A stretch of 64,000 nt of DNA from Candidatus Villigracilis vicinus (GTDB taxonomy: Bacteria; Chloroflexota; Anaerolineae; Anaerolineales; Villigracilaceae): positions 447,580 to 511,579 of the forward strand of contig JADKIL010000001.1 in NCBI GenBank assembly GCA_016721315.1, written 5' to 3'. This document shows positions 16,061-25,100 of the stretch, piece by piece. A model generated the notes under the pieces. The model had not been told where the DNA came from and ran no database searches. It saw only the letters and a program-made list of their open reading frames with translations. The first letter of the stretch is position 1; the number at the start of each line of letters is the position of its first letter. Both the position numbers and the translations under genes were made by a program.

Positions 16061-19000
16061 ATGAAAGCAATCTCAGAATTTTCGAAGTTTTTTCGCCCTC
16101 TGGCCTTTGTTTGCATGATCGGGGCAATGGCGTTTTCTGTGGGTACGCCTGCGCAATCAGTTGATGCGAGTGCAGCTGGGGATTTTAGTCAGATTAGTTT
16201 TGTTGCGAATATCGAAACAGCGGGAGTTGTTGTCAGCGGTTCTGGGCTGCCCGCCTCTGCGCAATTGACCTACCGTCGCAGCGGTGAGGCGAATTGGAGT
16301 CCGGGTCACCCGCTCATGCGCATCAAGGATGGACGGTTGGTGGGGAGTCTATTCAATCTGACGCAATCCACGACCTATGAGGTAAAAGTTTCAGATGGTT
16401 CCTCTGAGGTCAGCGGTACATTCACCACCCAGCCGGACGAATTATCCTTTACACCTACCAATGTAATATATGTAAACGACGACGCGTTCCCAGGCGGGGA
16501 CGGTTCGATTACCGCGCCTTTTCGTACGATCCAAGAAGGTGTCAACCGGGCACTGCCTGGCTCGCAGGTTTTGGTTGCAGATGGAATTTATAAAGAGGCG
16601 GTTACATTCCCAGACTCGGGCACATCCGGGAATTGGATACAGGTCAAAGCGGAGGGGGGCGGCGCGATTTTAGATGGGTCCATTTCCATTCCGGTGGAGG
16701 AGTGGAAGCCAATGGATGGGAAGCCGAATGTCTGGTTCACGAAGGTCAACCCTGGCATTAAATATCTGGCGAGGGATGGGCTGCGGTTTTATAAGTATGA
16801 TTTTCTAAACGACCTGTTGGATGCAAATGGGCACAATAATGTGCCCATGGGTGAAGGCTGGTTCTACGACCCGGTTAACGCGCGCTTGTATGTTCATACC
16901 AACCGCGAGCCGTATAAATATACATGGCAGGTGCCGCAGTTCAATGCCGCCTTTTTGGCAGACGAGCGCGATTGGATCTGGATCGAAGGATTTGAGATGC
17001 GTTATTACGGCACCGAATTTGGCTGCGGCGTATGTTCGAAGAACTCCTCCCACATTGTGATCCGTAAGAACAGAATTCACAACGTACAGAATCCGGTCTT
17101 TGTAGAGTGGACAGGCGGGGAAGATCGCGGCAATGATACGCGTATTGAATATAACGAGATGTCTGATCCGGTGTTCGGCGAGTGGGCGTGGAATGCCGTC
17201 AAAGGGACTTCGATGGAGTCCATGGCGATCGTCCTACGTGGACATATCGGCGCGATCGTGCGCGGAAACACCATCCATCATTATTTCAACGGTATTTACA
17301 CCAGCTCATCGGCAGCATTGAATGATCCGGGTGTTGCCTTCGATGCCGATATTTATAATAACTACATTCATCACATCGGCGATGATGCGCTCGAACCGGA
17401 AGGGACGTGTGTCAACCATCGCTTTAGGAATAATAAGGTTGATTCGACCCTGGTTGGTATATCACTTGCTCCTATAACCATGGGACCCGTTTGGATTTTG
17501 CGGAATACCTTCGTAAACTTTACAGCTCGTAGTGTGAAATGGGACAGAAATTCGGATGGCTGGGTTTTGATGTATCACAATACCAGTTTTACGACATTTG
17601 CCAATACACATTCTGTTGAGTTGATCAGCGCGGCGCAAAATTCCATCTTGCGAAATAATATTTTTCATGCCAATGGATATTCAGTAGAAGCCCATAACCC
17701 CGGTTCTATGGGTCACGATTGGAATTACAACAACTGGTTCACTTTAAACGCCAGTACCCGCTTTGTGTGGGAAGGTATTTCGTATGCCGATTTGAATCAA
17801 TTGTGCCATTCAGCAGGTTTGGATTGTAATGGGCATGAAAGTTCGCCTGGTTTATCGACAGATATGACTTTGCTGCCGAATAGCTCAAATATTGACCGCG
17901 GTATTCTGCTTCCTGGAATCAATGATCAGTTTGGTGGCAGTGCCCCAGACTTGGGCGCGTTCGAGTCTGGGTATGGCATCCCGCCTACGACCAATACGCC
18001 TGCCCCAATTACAACGGATACACCTGCACCAGCAGAGCCTGCGTTTCCGACAGTCAGTACCATTTTGCGCACAGATCCGACTCCCAGTAATGCAGAGTTG
18101 GTACATTTTAATGTGACCTTCTCTAAAGAGGTCAGCGGTGTGGACGTGGGTGATTTTATTTTGACCACAACTGGCTTGATAGCTAACTCGTCCATCACCG
18201 AGGTTTTTGGTTCAGGAAATTCATATATAGTCACGGCAAATACAGGCACGGGCGATGGGACGTTACGTCTTGACCTGGTGGATAACGATAGCATCCTGGA
18301 TTCGACGTTTATTCCATTGGGCGGGGCGGGCACTGGGAACGGGGACTTTTTCGCTGGCGAAATTTACGTTAATAACAAGAACGCTCCAAGCGTGACCTCG
18401 ATCTTGCGCGCAGACCCAAGCCCTACTACGGCTGGAAGCGTAGGCTTCACCGTCACGTTTTCGGAGCCTGTCACCGGCGTGGATGCGGCTGATTTTGCCG
18501 CAACCGTTATCGGCTTGAGCGATGCGGGAGCTGCATCCGTGAACGGAGCAGAGGCAGCATATACCGTCGTCGTCAATACAGGCAGCGGCAGTGGGTCGCT
18601 GCGCCTGGACCTGGTCGATAACGACAGCATTCTCGATGCGGCAGGATCTCCGTTGGGTGGTGCAGGTATGGGGAATGGTGATTTTACTGCTGGTGATACC
18701 TATATTGTGGACCGTTTGACCCCTGTCATTCAGTCCGTCTCTTTTAGTTCTGATGGGGCGCAAGACGGCTGGATCCTCGAATCAAAAGAGACTAGTAACA
18801 AAGGCGGCACACTGAATTCGAACGCTATTACCTTTAGAGTGGGTGACAATGCACAGGATAATCAGTACCGTTCGATATTGCAATTCCCCACAGCGTCGCT
18901 GCCGGATACAGCCATTATTACGCAGGCGATCTTGACTTTGCAAACTGAAAAAATCGTTGGGACAAATCCATTTGATACCCATCGTGCCATGTGGGTGGAT

Positions 19001-19315
19001 CTGCGTCAGGGTGCCTTCGGTAGTTTCGGTCCGCTTCAGATCGGTGCGCTGCAAATATCCGATTTTCAAGCACCTGCCAGTTTGTACAATGCCGGGCTGA
19101 TCCTGAACAACCCGGTGGGCGGCTGGTATTGGACGAACCTCGACGTTTCCGCCTTTCCTTATATCAATTTGAAAGGGGGCACTCAGATTCGTTTGGGCTT
19201 TCAATTGGATGATGATGACGACCGACGCGATGATTATCTTTCCTTTTTCAGTGGAAATTATGGGGTAAATTCTGCCCGCCCTCAATTAACGATCAAGTAT
19301 TACGTCCCAAAATAG
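16061..19315 (+). CDS. Secreted right-handed beta-helix protein with tandem repeat domains
   Basis: A 1084-residue exported protein. I chose ATG 16061 because MKAISEF... begins a signal peptide (hydrophobic LAFVCMIGAMAFSV); earlier starts at 15977 (TTG) lie inside the upstream terminator tail. After an FN3-like N-terminal part, IYVNDDAFPGGDGSITAPF starts a DUF1565/pectate-lyase-like right-handed beta-helix to about residue 630. A Thr/Pro linker follows. Two tandem Ig-like repeats come next, each ending in LRLDLVDNDSILD and GGAG(T/M)GNGDF. The last 200 residues form an all-beta module with DDDDDRRDDY. It may bind or cut polysaccharide, but catalytic residues cannot be assigned. Confidence 0.85.
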   Translation: MKAISEFSKFFRPLAFVCMIGAMAFSVGTPAQSVDASAAGDFSQISFVANIETAGVVVSGSGLPASAQLTYRRSGEANWSPGHPLMRIKDGRLVGSLFNLTQSTTYEVKVSDGSSEVSGTFTTQPDELSFTPTNVIYVNDDAFPGGDGSITAPFRTIQEGVNRALPGSQVLVADGIYKEAVTFPDSGTSGNWIQVKAEGGGAILDGSISIPVEEWKPMDGKPNVWFTKVNPGIKYLARDGLRFYKYDFLNDLLDANGHNNVPMGEGWFYDPVNARLYVHTNREPYKYTWQVPQFNAAFLADERDWIWIEGFEMRYYGTEFGCGVCSKNSSHIVIRKNRIHNVQNPVFVEWTGGEDRGNDTRIEYNEMSDPVFGEWAWNAVKGTSMESMAIVLRGHIGAIVRGNTIHHYFNGIYTSSSAALNDPGVAFDADIYNNYIHHIGDDALEPEGTCVNHRFRNNKVDSTLVGISLAPITMGPVWILRNTFVNFTARSVKWDRNSDGWVLMYHNTSFTTFANTHSVELISAAQNSILRNNIFHANGYSVEAHNPGSMGHDWNYNNWFTLNASTRFVWEGISYADLNQLCHSAGLDCNGHESSPGLSTDMTLLPNSSNIDRGILLPGINDQFGGSAPDLGAFESGYGIPPTTNTPAPITTDTPAPAEPAFPTVSTILRTDPTPSNAELVHFNVTFSKEVSGVDVGDFILTTTGLIANSSITEVFGSGNSYIVTANTGTGDGTLRLDLVDNDSILDSTFIPLGGAGTGNGDFFAGEIYVNNKNAPSVTSILRADPSPTTAGSVGFTVTFSEPVTGVDAADFAATVIGLSDAGAASVNGAEAAYTVVVNTGSGSGSLRLDLVDNDSILDAAGSPLGGAGMGNGDFTAGDTYIVDRLTPVIQSVSFSSDGAQDGWILESKETSNKGGTLNSNAITFRVGDNAQDNQYRSILQFPTASLPDTAIITQAILTLQTEKIVGTNPFDTHRAMWVDLRQGAFGSFGPLQIGALQISDFQAPASLYNAGLILNNPVGGWYWTNLDVSAFPYINLKGGTQIRLGFQLDDDDDRRDDYLSFFSGNYGVNSARPQLTIKYYVPK

Positions 19316-19387
19316 GAACGTGCAGATCAAAAGTACCTTCGGTTAATGAAATCTAAGCCTGAGAAGTTTTTATGCCCAGCACAGGTA

Positions 19388-19506
19388 TAATTTACTTTTA
19401 TTCAATAGACTTCTTGTAAAAGTCTATTTTTCGCCCTGCTCAAGGCGGCGTCCTCGCCGCCGGGGATTGCGGCGAGAGCACTTATGCTAATTTACTTTTA
19501 TTCAAT
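19388..19506. repeat. 19-bp direct repeat, exactly 100 bp apart
   Basis: TAATTTACTTTTATTCAAT occurs at 19388-19406 and again at 19488-19506. Between the copies lie the terminator at 19406-19431 and a GC-rich segment with repeated GGCGGCG/CGCCGCC words. The second copy is just upstream of the TIR-WD40 gene. Confidence 0.9.
19406..19431 (+). terminator. Terminator after the beta-helix gene
   Basis: TAGACTT (19406-19412) pairs with AAGTCTA (19420-19426) over a 7-nt loop, followed by five T. It separates the beta-helix gene from the TIR island. Confidence 0.75.
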
Positions 19507-19527
19507 TTATCTAGAGGTTGGTGACGC

Positions 19528-22479
19528 ATGGCAGGTATTTTTATTTCATACTCGCGTAAGGACTCTGAAGTTGCCCACAAACTGATGGCGGATTTTAAGT
19601 CCGCTGGAATGGATGTATGGGTGGACTGGGAAGACATCCCTCCTGCGGTCGGCTGGCTCGACCAGATCCTTCAGGGCATTGAGCAGGCAGATGCTTTTCT
19701 TTTCCTTGTCAGCCCGGATTCTATAAAATCTGAGGTGTGTAAAGTTGAATGGATGCACGCCAAAAAGAACGCCAAGCGCATCATCCCCATCGTTGTTCGC
19801 GACGTTGATCCAAACGCCACCGAAACCACCATCCGTGATTTGAATTGGATCTTCCTGCGGGAGACGGATGATTACGCAAAGGGGATCGATAAAGTAAAAC
19901 TGGCGATCGATCTGGATGTTGAATGGTTGCGTGAACATCGTCGGTTACAAGTCCGCGCCCTGGAGTGGGATCGTAAAAAAGAAGCCAGCCTCCTTCTGCG
20001 TGGAGCCGATTTGCGCAGTGCTGCACTGATGCTGGCTACGCATGGGAATGGCGACCCCAAACCTTCTGAATTGCAGGATCTATATCTTTCGGTCAGTAAA
20101 CGCAGTGAGCGGGCTCGAACAGCCGTATTTATTACCGCAGCCGCAACCCTCGTCATCATGATTTTGTTATCGCTTTTTGCCATCAGCCAGCGGCAAGTTG
20201 CTTTGGAAAATGCTCAAGCTGCCGAAGTAGCAAGACAAAAGGCTGTCGAAAATGAAGAACGCGCCAAAAGCAGCGAGAAAGCTGCCGTTGCAGCCAAAGC
20301 GAAAGCGATCACGAATGAGGCGATCGCAGAAGCCCAGCGCAGTGCAGCCCGTGGGCAGATCTACCAGTCCAGAACGGGTGGCTTATTCACCAGTACATTA
20401 TTTGCGATCGACTCGCTTCGCAGAAAACCGTCTGTAGAAGCGGACGATATCCTTAGAAAGAATATCAGCCTGCTGCCGATTCCTGTTAAGCAGTCTGAAA
20501 GGGAAGGCTCGATCCTCCACATAGAAATTAGTCCAGATGGTTCAACCTTTGTATCGACCAGTGAAGACGGCAGTGCCTGTCTTTCCCGCTTTGAGGATGG
20601 TCAAAATAAATTCTGTGTAAACAGCCCAGGGGCAGTTCTAGATGCGGTCTTTAGTCCCGACGGAAAGATTCTGGTCATCAGTGATTCTTCCGGCATGGTT
20701 CAAGTCTTGAACGCAAATGACGGCACACCCTTAAAACAATTCGATTGGGGAGTTTCGGTGCGCGATGTGAACATCAGCCCGGATGGAGACCTGCTTGCAA
20801 TGACGCGCGATGATGCGCGTATCAATCTGATCCGGCTTTCCAGCTATGAGCCATACGGCGAGTTCTCTGTATATGGGAATTTACGCGTCACTGCCTTCAG
20901 CCCCGATGGTGAATGGTTTGCCGCCGCCTCGGATATCGGCTCGATCACATTTTGGAATTTGGGCACCAAGCAGATCATCACCGGGGGAGCGCATCGCGAT
21001 GAAATATTCGAGATCGCTTTCAGCCCGAATAGTAATCAACTGATCTCAGGTAGTGCCGATAACTGCGCTGTGCTAACGAGTCCCTTCACTGGTGAGGAGA
21101 TCCTGCGCGTCCTTAATGAAGACCGGGTTACGAACGTAGCCTTCAGTCCAGATGGAACCTGGTTTGTAACCGCCTCCGATGATTTTCGTATCCGTGTTTG
21201 GGATACAAAGACAGGCGAAGAGCGTCTGCGCTTTTTGCAGGATAGCGTAGTGAGTGAAGTCAAGATCAGCCCCGACGGTTTATGGATCGCATCTACCGGC
21301 TCCGACCGAACCGTGCGCGTGTGGAGCGCTGCCAGCGGCTCCGAAATGTTCCAAATCCCTTTGCGCGAAGATGGAACCGTACTGGAATTTAGCGCGGATA
21401 ATCGCTATCTTGTAGCAGGAGATTTGGGAGGTAACATTTCCATTTGGGATATCTCCGCTCTTTCGATGAACACCGGATATATGCGTTTCGACGAATTTGT
21501 CTCAAATATTGAAATGAGCCCCGATGGTGGGTGGTATGCCGCTTCAGCCGGGGGAGAGGTCTGGGTATTCGACCCCGCGCTTTTTGACACGCGGATAACC
21601 CCCCAAGGCAAGCCGATCATTGATTTTCATCCGGATTTCGTTTATGACCTTGCCATTGATCCGCAGGGTAACTGGCTGGCTGCATCAACCTTTGAGGGAC
21701 AAGTCGCTCTCTTTAATAAATCTCAGGGCAATACACGCTCCATTGCGAGCGCAGGTCCGGCTCAGTTATTGGCTTTTACACCCGATGGTCAATCTCTAAT
21801 TCTTGGCAGCGAAGATGGCATGCTGCAAAATCGTGGCTTGGATGGCAGCGATAATGGCATTCTCTGGCAGGCTCCCTCGGCTGTATATGCATTCGCTGTC
21901 TCCACAACGAACCAACTTGCTGTCGGCATGGATGGCAAGGTCGTCATACTTGATCTGGATACGAAAACTGTTGTGAGCGAAGTCAGTGCGCCTGGCGCAA
22001 ATTATCTGCTCACATTCAGCCCGGATGGAAATACTCTGGCGTCGAGCGCATGGTCCAGCACCTCCTCCGGGCAGACGTATGTCTGGGTATTGGAGGACGG
22101 TGAGTACGACAAACTCGCTGAATATTCGGGTCCCCCAACATCTTCCATCTTGTTTGACCCCAAAGGCAGCCAGTTGTTTCTTGGCGGTACGGATGAGATA
22201 TTCGTTTACGATGCAATTACCGGCATGGAATTGAATCGCATCCGTCAAAAGAGTGATGTGACCGGGCTGACATTTTCACCCGATGGAGAAACCCTCTTTG
22301 GATCTTCTCTAAAAACCATTCAAGTTTATGATCTCACGTTAATGAAGACCATACCTGAGGAAGAGGTTGTCGCGGCGGCGTGTAGTCGTTTGACACGCAA
22401 CTTTAGTACATCCGAGTGGCGCTTTTTCTTCAACGATGAGAAATATGTGCAATTGTGCCCAAACTTGCCTATCCCATAA
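19528..22479 (+). CDS. TIR domain - transmembrane - WD40 repeat protein
   Basis: A 983-residue putative membrane-anchored sensor-effector. The N-terminal TIR domain (about residues 1-125) starts GIFISYSRKDSEVA, and the candidate NADase Glu is residue 74 in CKVEW. A helical linker leads to a transmembrane segment at about 199-219 and an Ala/Lys/Glu-rich coiled coil (about 220-275). From about residue 310 to the end there are some 14-15 WD40-type blades marked by SPDG words, enough for two propellers. AGAGG lies before the ATG. It has its own terminator but stands upstream of, and in line with, the TIR-FGE/SIR2/nSTAND genes. NAD cleavage is inferred from TIR families; the ligand of the propellers is unknown. 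Confidence 0.9.
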   Translation: MAGIFISYSRKDSEVAHKLMADFKSAGMDVWVDWEDIPPAVGWLDQILQGIEQADAFLFLVSPDSIKSEVCKVEWMHAKKNAKRIIPIVVRDVDPNATETTIRDLNWIFLRETDDYAKGIDKVKLAIDLDVEWLREHRRLQVRALEWDRKKEASLLLRGADLRSAALMLATHGNGDPKPSELQDLYLSVSKRSERARTAVFITAAATLVIMILLSLFAISQRQVALENAQAAEVARQKAVENEERAKSSEKAAVAAKAKAITNEAIAEAQRSAARGQIYQSRTGGLFTSTLFAIDSLRRKPSVEADDILRKNISLLPIPVKQSEREGSILHIEISPDGSTFVSTSEDGSACLSRFEDGQNKFCVNSPGAVLDAVFSPDGKILVISDSSGMVQVLNANDGTPLKQFDWGVSVRDVNISPDGDLLAMTRDDARINLIRLSSYEPYGEFSVYGNLRVTAFSPDGEWFAAASDIGSITFWNLGTKQIITGGAHRDEIFEIAFSPNSNQLISGSADNCAVLTSPFTGEEILRVLNEDRVTNVAFSPDGTWFVTASDDFRIRVWDTKTGEERLRFLQDSVVSEVKISPDGLWIASTGSDRTVRVWSAASGSEMFQIPLREDGTVLEFSADNRYLVAGDLGGNISIWDISALSMNTGYMRFDEFVSNIEMSPDGGWYAASAGGEVWVFDPALFDTRITPQGKPIIDFHPDFVYDLAIDPQGNWLAASTFEGQVALFNKSQGNTRSIASAGPAQLLAFTPDGQSLILGSEDGMLQNRGLDGSDNGILWQAPSAVYAFAVSTTNQLAVGMDGKVVILDLDTKTVVSEVSAPGANYLLTFSPDGNTLASSAWSSTSSGQTYVWVLEDGEYDKLAEYSGPPTSSILFDPKGSQLFLGGTDEIFVYDAITGMELNRIRQKSDVTGLTFSPDGETLFGSSLKTIQVYDLTLMKTIPEEEVVAAACSRLTRNFSTSEWRFFFNDEKYVQLCPNLPIP

Positions 22480-22501
22480 GAATGCACCTTTAATTGCCCT
22501 T

Positions 22502-22539
22502 AAAAACCGCCGTCTGACCCAACGAGATGGCGGTTTTTT
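22502..22539 (+). terminator. Terminator after the TIR-WD40 gene
   Basis: AAAAACCGCC (22502-22511) pairs with GGCGGTTTTT (22529-22538) and a T-run follows. The remaining gap to 22730 is AT-rich and shows no gene; no convincing promoter was assigned there. Confidence 0.88.
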
Positions 22540-22729
22540 CATTAAAATTTTGAAAGGTGTGGGAAAACCTTTATATGTGAATAATGGTACAATTCAACGG
22601 AATTCAGTAAATTCCCATATTTAATAATAAAATTTTTAGCCTTAATTTTAGACGCTGAAGTCGCACCTCGTGCAGGGTGGAATCGCACCCAATTCAACGC
22701 ACCGAGAGATTGAATGCTGAGCCATCATC

Positions 22730-23965
22730 ATGCGAATCTTCATCTCCTATCGTCGCGCAGATAGCACCTATCACATTGGTCGCATCAAAGACAGGCTTGA
22801 ATCTGCTTTTGGAAACAAAAGCGTTTTTCGTGACCTGGATGATATCCCGGCCGGGGTCGATTTTCGATCCGTGTTGGAAAAAGAAACCCATGGGTGTCAG
22901 GTCATGCTTGTTATCATTGGTCCGCAATGGGCAGGTATTACCGATTCAGTAGGGAACAAACGACTCTTCGACCCAAACGATTTTACGCGCATTGAGGTGG
23001 AGACGGGTCTCAGGGGCTTGGAACAGAACCGTATCATGGTGGTCCCAGTCCTTTTGATGAATGCCCCCATGCCATCGCCGCATGATATTCCCGAAAGTCT
23101 ATTACAACTTACCTTCCAAAACGCCATCAGCATTCGCAATGATCCGGATTTCAATGCGGATATCGAACGACTCATTCGCGATATCCGCCGTTGGCGCGGA
23201 TATGCCGAAGAAGATATTGCCGTTGAATATTTTGAGCCAAAAACCGTTCACATCGCAGAGGGGAAATTTTGGATGGGCAGCCCAGCGGCTCAGGGCGGAC
23301 CCGGAACCGAATCGCCGGAACATGAAGTTTTTCTACCCGATTATCGCATCGGCAAGTATCCCGTAACCAATGCCCAGTTCGAAGAGTTCATTCGCGATAC
23401 CGGCAGGCTGGTCACGCCCAATATGGGTTGGGACGGTCAACATTCGCCAAAAGACCGCCTCAATCATCCGGTCACGGGAATCACATTCTATGATGCCATA
23501 ACCTACTGCCAATGGTTATCGGGGCGAACCGGACGGAAATACACTCTTCCAAATGAAGCCCAATGGGAAAAAGCCTGCCGTGCAGGCGGGCGAACTTTAT
23601 ACCCATGGGGGGATGAGTTTGAAAATGGGCGCTGTAACCACGGCGCTGCCCTGCTTGCACCAGTGGACGCCTTCTCCGCACAAAATGAATTTGGCTGCTT
23701 CGATCTGGTGGGCAACATCCGGCAGTGGACATGTTCACTTTGGGGAGAGAAGCGCCTTGCGCCTGACCCTGATTTTACATATCCATGGAAGGATGACCGG
23801 CGTAATGACCTGAATGCCAGTCGTCAGGTTCGCAGAGTGATCCGCGGCAGTTCCATGAAAGATGATACGGCTTTACTACGTTGCGCTGCTCGGAGTGGGC
23901 AGGCTCCCGATGATGCGGGGCTTCCCGGTGCTCGCAACGGTTTTCGAATTGCCATGAGTGTTTAG
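22730..23965 (+). CDS. TIR domain fused to formylglycine-generating-enzyme-like (FGE-sulfatase) domain
   Basis: A 411-residue two-domain protein. The TIR domain covers about residues 1-150, starting MRIFISYRRADS; the candidate catalytic Glu is residue 89 in DFTRIEVETG. The second half (about 175-411) is an SUMF1/FGE-type C-type-lectin fold: FWMGSPAAQGG, EHEVFLPDYRIGKYPVTNAQFEEF, a WEKACRAGGR core, DLVGNIRQWT and RNGFRIAMSV. The usual RGGSW motif is changed to RGSSM, so enzymatic formylglycine formation is doubtful and ligand or peptide binding more likely. It begins a tight gene run, with the SIR2-like gene 37 bases downstream. No ribosome-binding site stands out. Confidence 0.9.
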   Translation: MRIFISYRRADSTYHIGRIKDRLESAFGNKSVFRDLDDIPAGVDFRSVLEKETHGCQVMLVIIGPQWAGITDSVGNKRLFDPNDFTRIEVETGLRGLEQNRIMVVPVLLMNAPMPSPHDIPESLLQLTFQNAISIRNDPDFNADIERLIRDIRRWRGYAEEDIAVEYFEPKTVHIAEGKFWMGSPAAQGGPGTESPEHEVFLPDYRIGKYPVTNAQFEEFIRDTGRLVTPNMGWDGQHSPKDRLNHPVTGITFYDAITYCQWLSGRTGRKYTLPNEAQWEKACRAGGRTLYPWGDEFENGRCNHGAALLAPVDAFSAQNEFGCFDLVGNIRQWTCSLWGEKRLAPDPDFTYPWKDDRRNDLNASRQVRRVIRGSSMKDDTALLRCAARSGQAPDDAGLPGARNGFRIAMSV

Positions 23966-24002
23966 AAGGCAGAAAATTGTAAAAAAATTAAGGCGGTGAA
24001 CG

Positions 24003-25100
24003 ATGGGAATCAACAAAAGATTTGCAGAAGCAAGGGCAAAGCTTTCACAGGAGTCTGGGGCAAAGCCAGGAGTGTTGGATGATATTCTGCCGCGCATTAA
24101 TCAAGGCATTGTGATCCCGATCGTCAGTAATTCATTTCGGGTCGAGCAGATCTTCCGCGAAGGCGGTGAAACCCTCGAAGAAGGGCTGCCTTCCATTAAT
24201 GAACAGTTGACAGCAGAATGGGCCAATTTCATTGAATATCCCATGCAGGATAAAGAAAACCTGGCGCGGGTGGCGCAGTATTTTTTGGTGGAACAAAAAG
24301 ACGACCCGCATGCCCGTACTAAATACATTGAATTCCTGAAGACCGTTCTACTCACCCTTGCCAAAGACGACCCCAACTATGCCGACATTGCCGAACGGCT
24401 GATGCCGCGTATTCATGAAATGCGATTTTCCGAGATCGCCAATCAGCTGGATTATCCGCGCTTTGCGGATGGGGGAGAAGACCCGCTGCGTTTGCTGGCA
24501 CGCCTGCCGCTGCCGATCTACGTTACCACCAGTCAAAGTGACTTTTTAGAGCGGGCGCTCGAGGCGGAAGGGAAAAAGCCGCGGACGCAGATCTGTTTCT
24601 GGTCTGGGGAGATCTCAAGCGCTTCACCCGAACATCGCACCGACCTGGACTATCTGCCGACCGTCACCAATCCGCTGGTCTATCATCTCTATGGTTTGGA
24701 AGATTACCCGCAAACGATGGTAATGAGCGAAGACGATTATCTTAATTTCCTGATCGCCATGGTCGAAGATACCAATACCCTGAACCCGGTGGTGCCGCTC
24801 AGCTTGCGGCGGGCGTTGGGCGAATCGCACCTGCTGCTGCTTGGCTATCACCTGCGCGATTGGGATTTCCGGGTGATGTTCCGCTTCCTCTTGAAATTCC
24901 GGCGCGACGAATTCTCTCCACGCGGCATGGTCATTCAATTAAAGAAAGATGACCGGCGTATCGAGAACGAAGAGCGCTCTCTCGATTATCTGGGGCGCTA
25001 CTTCGACCGCCGAAAATTTGATGTGGAATGGAATGATTCGGAAGCGTTCATTCAAAAGCTTTGGAATGATTGGAATACATACAGGCAGGGACAGGCATGA
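24003..25100 (+). CDS. SIR2-like domain protein
   Basis: A 365-residue protein of the SIR2-like group often found with STAND and TIR conflict genes. Landmarks are the nucleotide-loop-like IPIVSNSFR near residue 38, LPIYVTTSQSDFLERAL at 170-186, LVYHLYG with His229, and LLLLGYHLRDWDFRVMF at 277-293. In active SIR2-like NADases the TTNYD-type motif carries an Asn; here it reads TTSQSD, so catalysis is uncertain. AAGGCGGTG lies near the start. The stop overlaps the nSTAND start (ATGA), showing tight coupling. The role as NAD-consuming effector or NAD-ribose sensor is inferred from the family and context. Confidence 0.83.
   Translation: MGINKRFAEARAKLSQESGAKPGVLDDILPRINQGIVIPIVSNSFRVEQIFREGGETLEEGLPSINEQLTAEWANFIEYPMQDKENLARVAQYFLVEQKDDPHARTKYIEFLKTVLLTLAKDDPNYADIAERLMPRIHEMRFSEIANQLDYPRFADGGEDPLRLLARLPLPIYVTTSQSDFLERALEAEGKKPRTQICFWSGEISSASPEHRTDLDYLPTVTNPLVYHLYGLEDYPQTMVMSEDDYLNFLIAMVEDTNTLNPVVPLSLRRALGESHLLLLGYHLRDWDFRVMFRFLLKFRRDEFSPRGMVIQLKKDDRRIENEERSLDYLGRYFDRRKFDVEWNDSEAFIQKLWNDWNTYRQGQA

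Noticed and set aside
23250..23965. Diversity-generating retroelement target in the lectin-fold end of TIR-FGE
   Set aside because: No reverse transcriptase, template repeat or accessory gene lies nearby.
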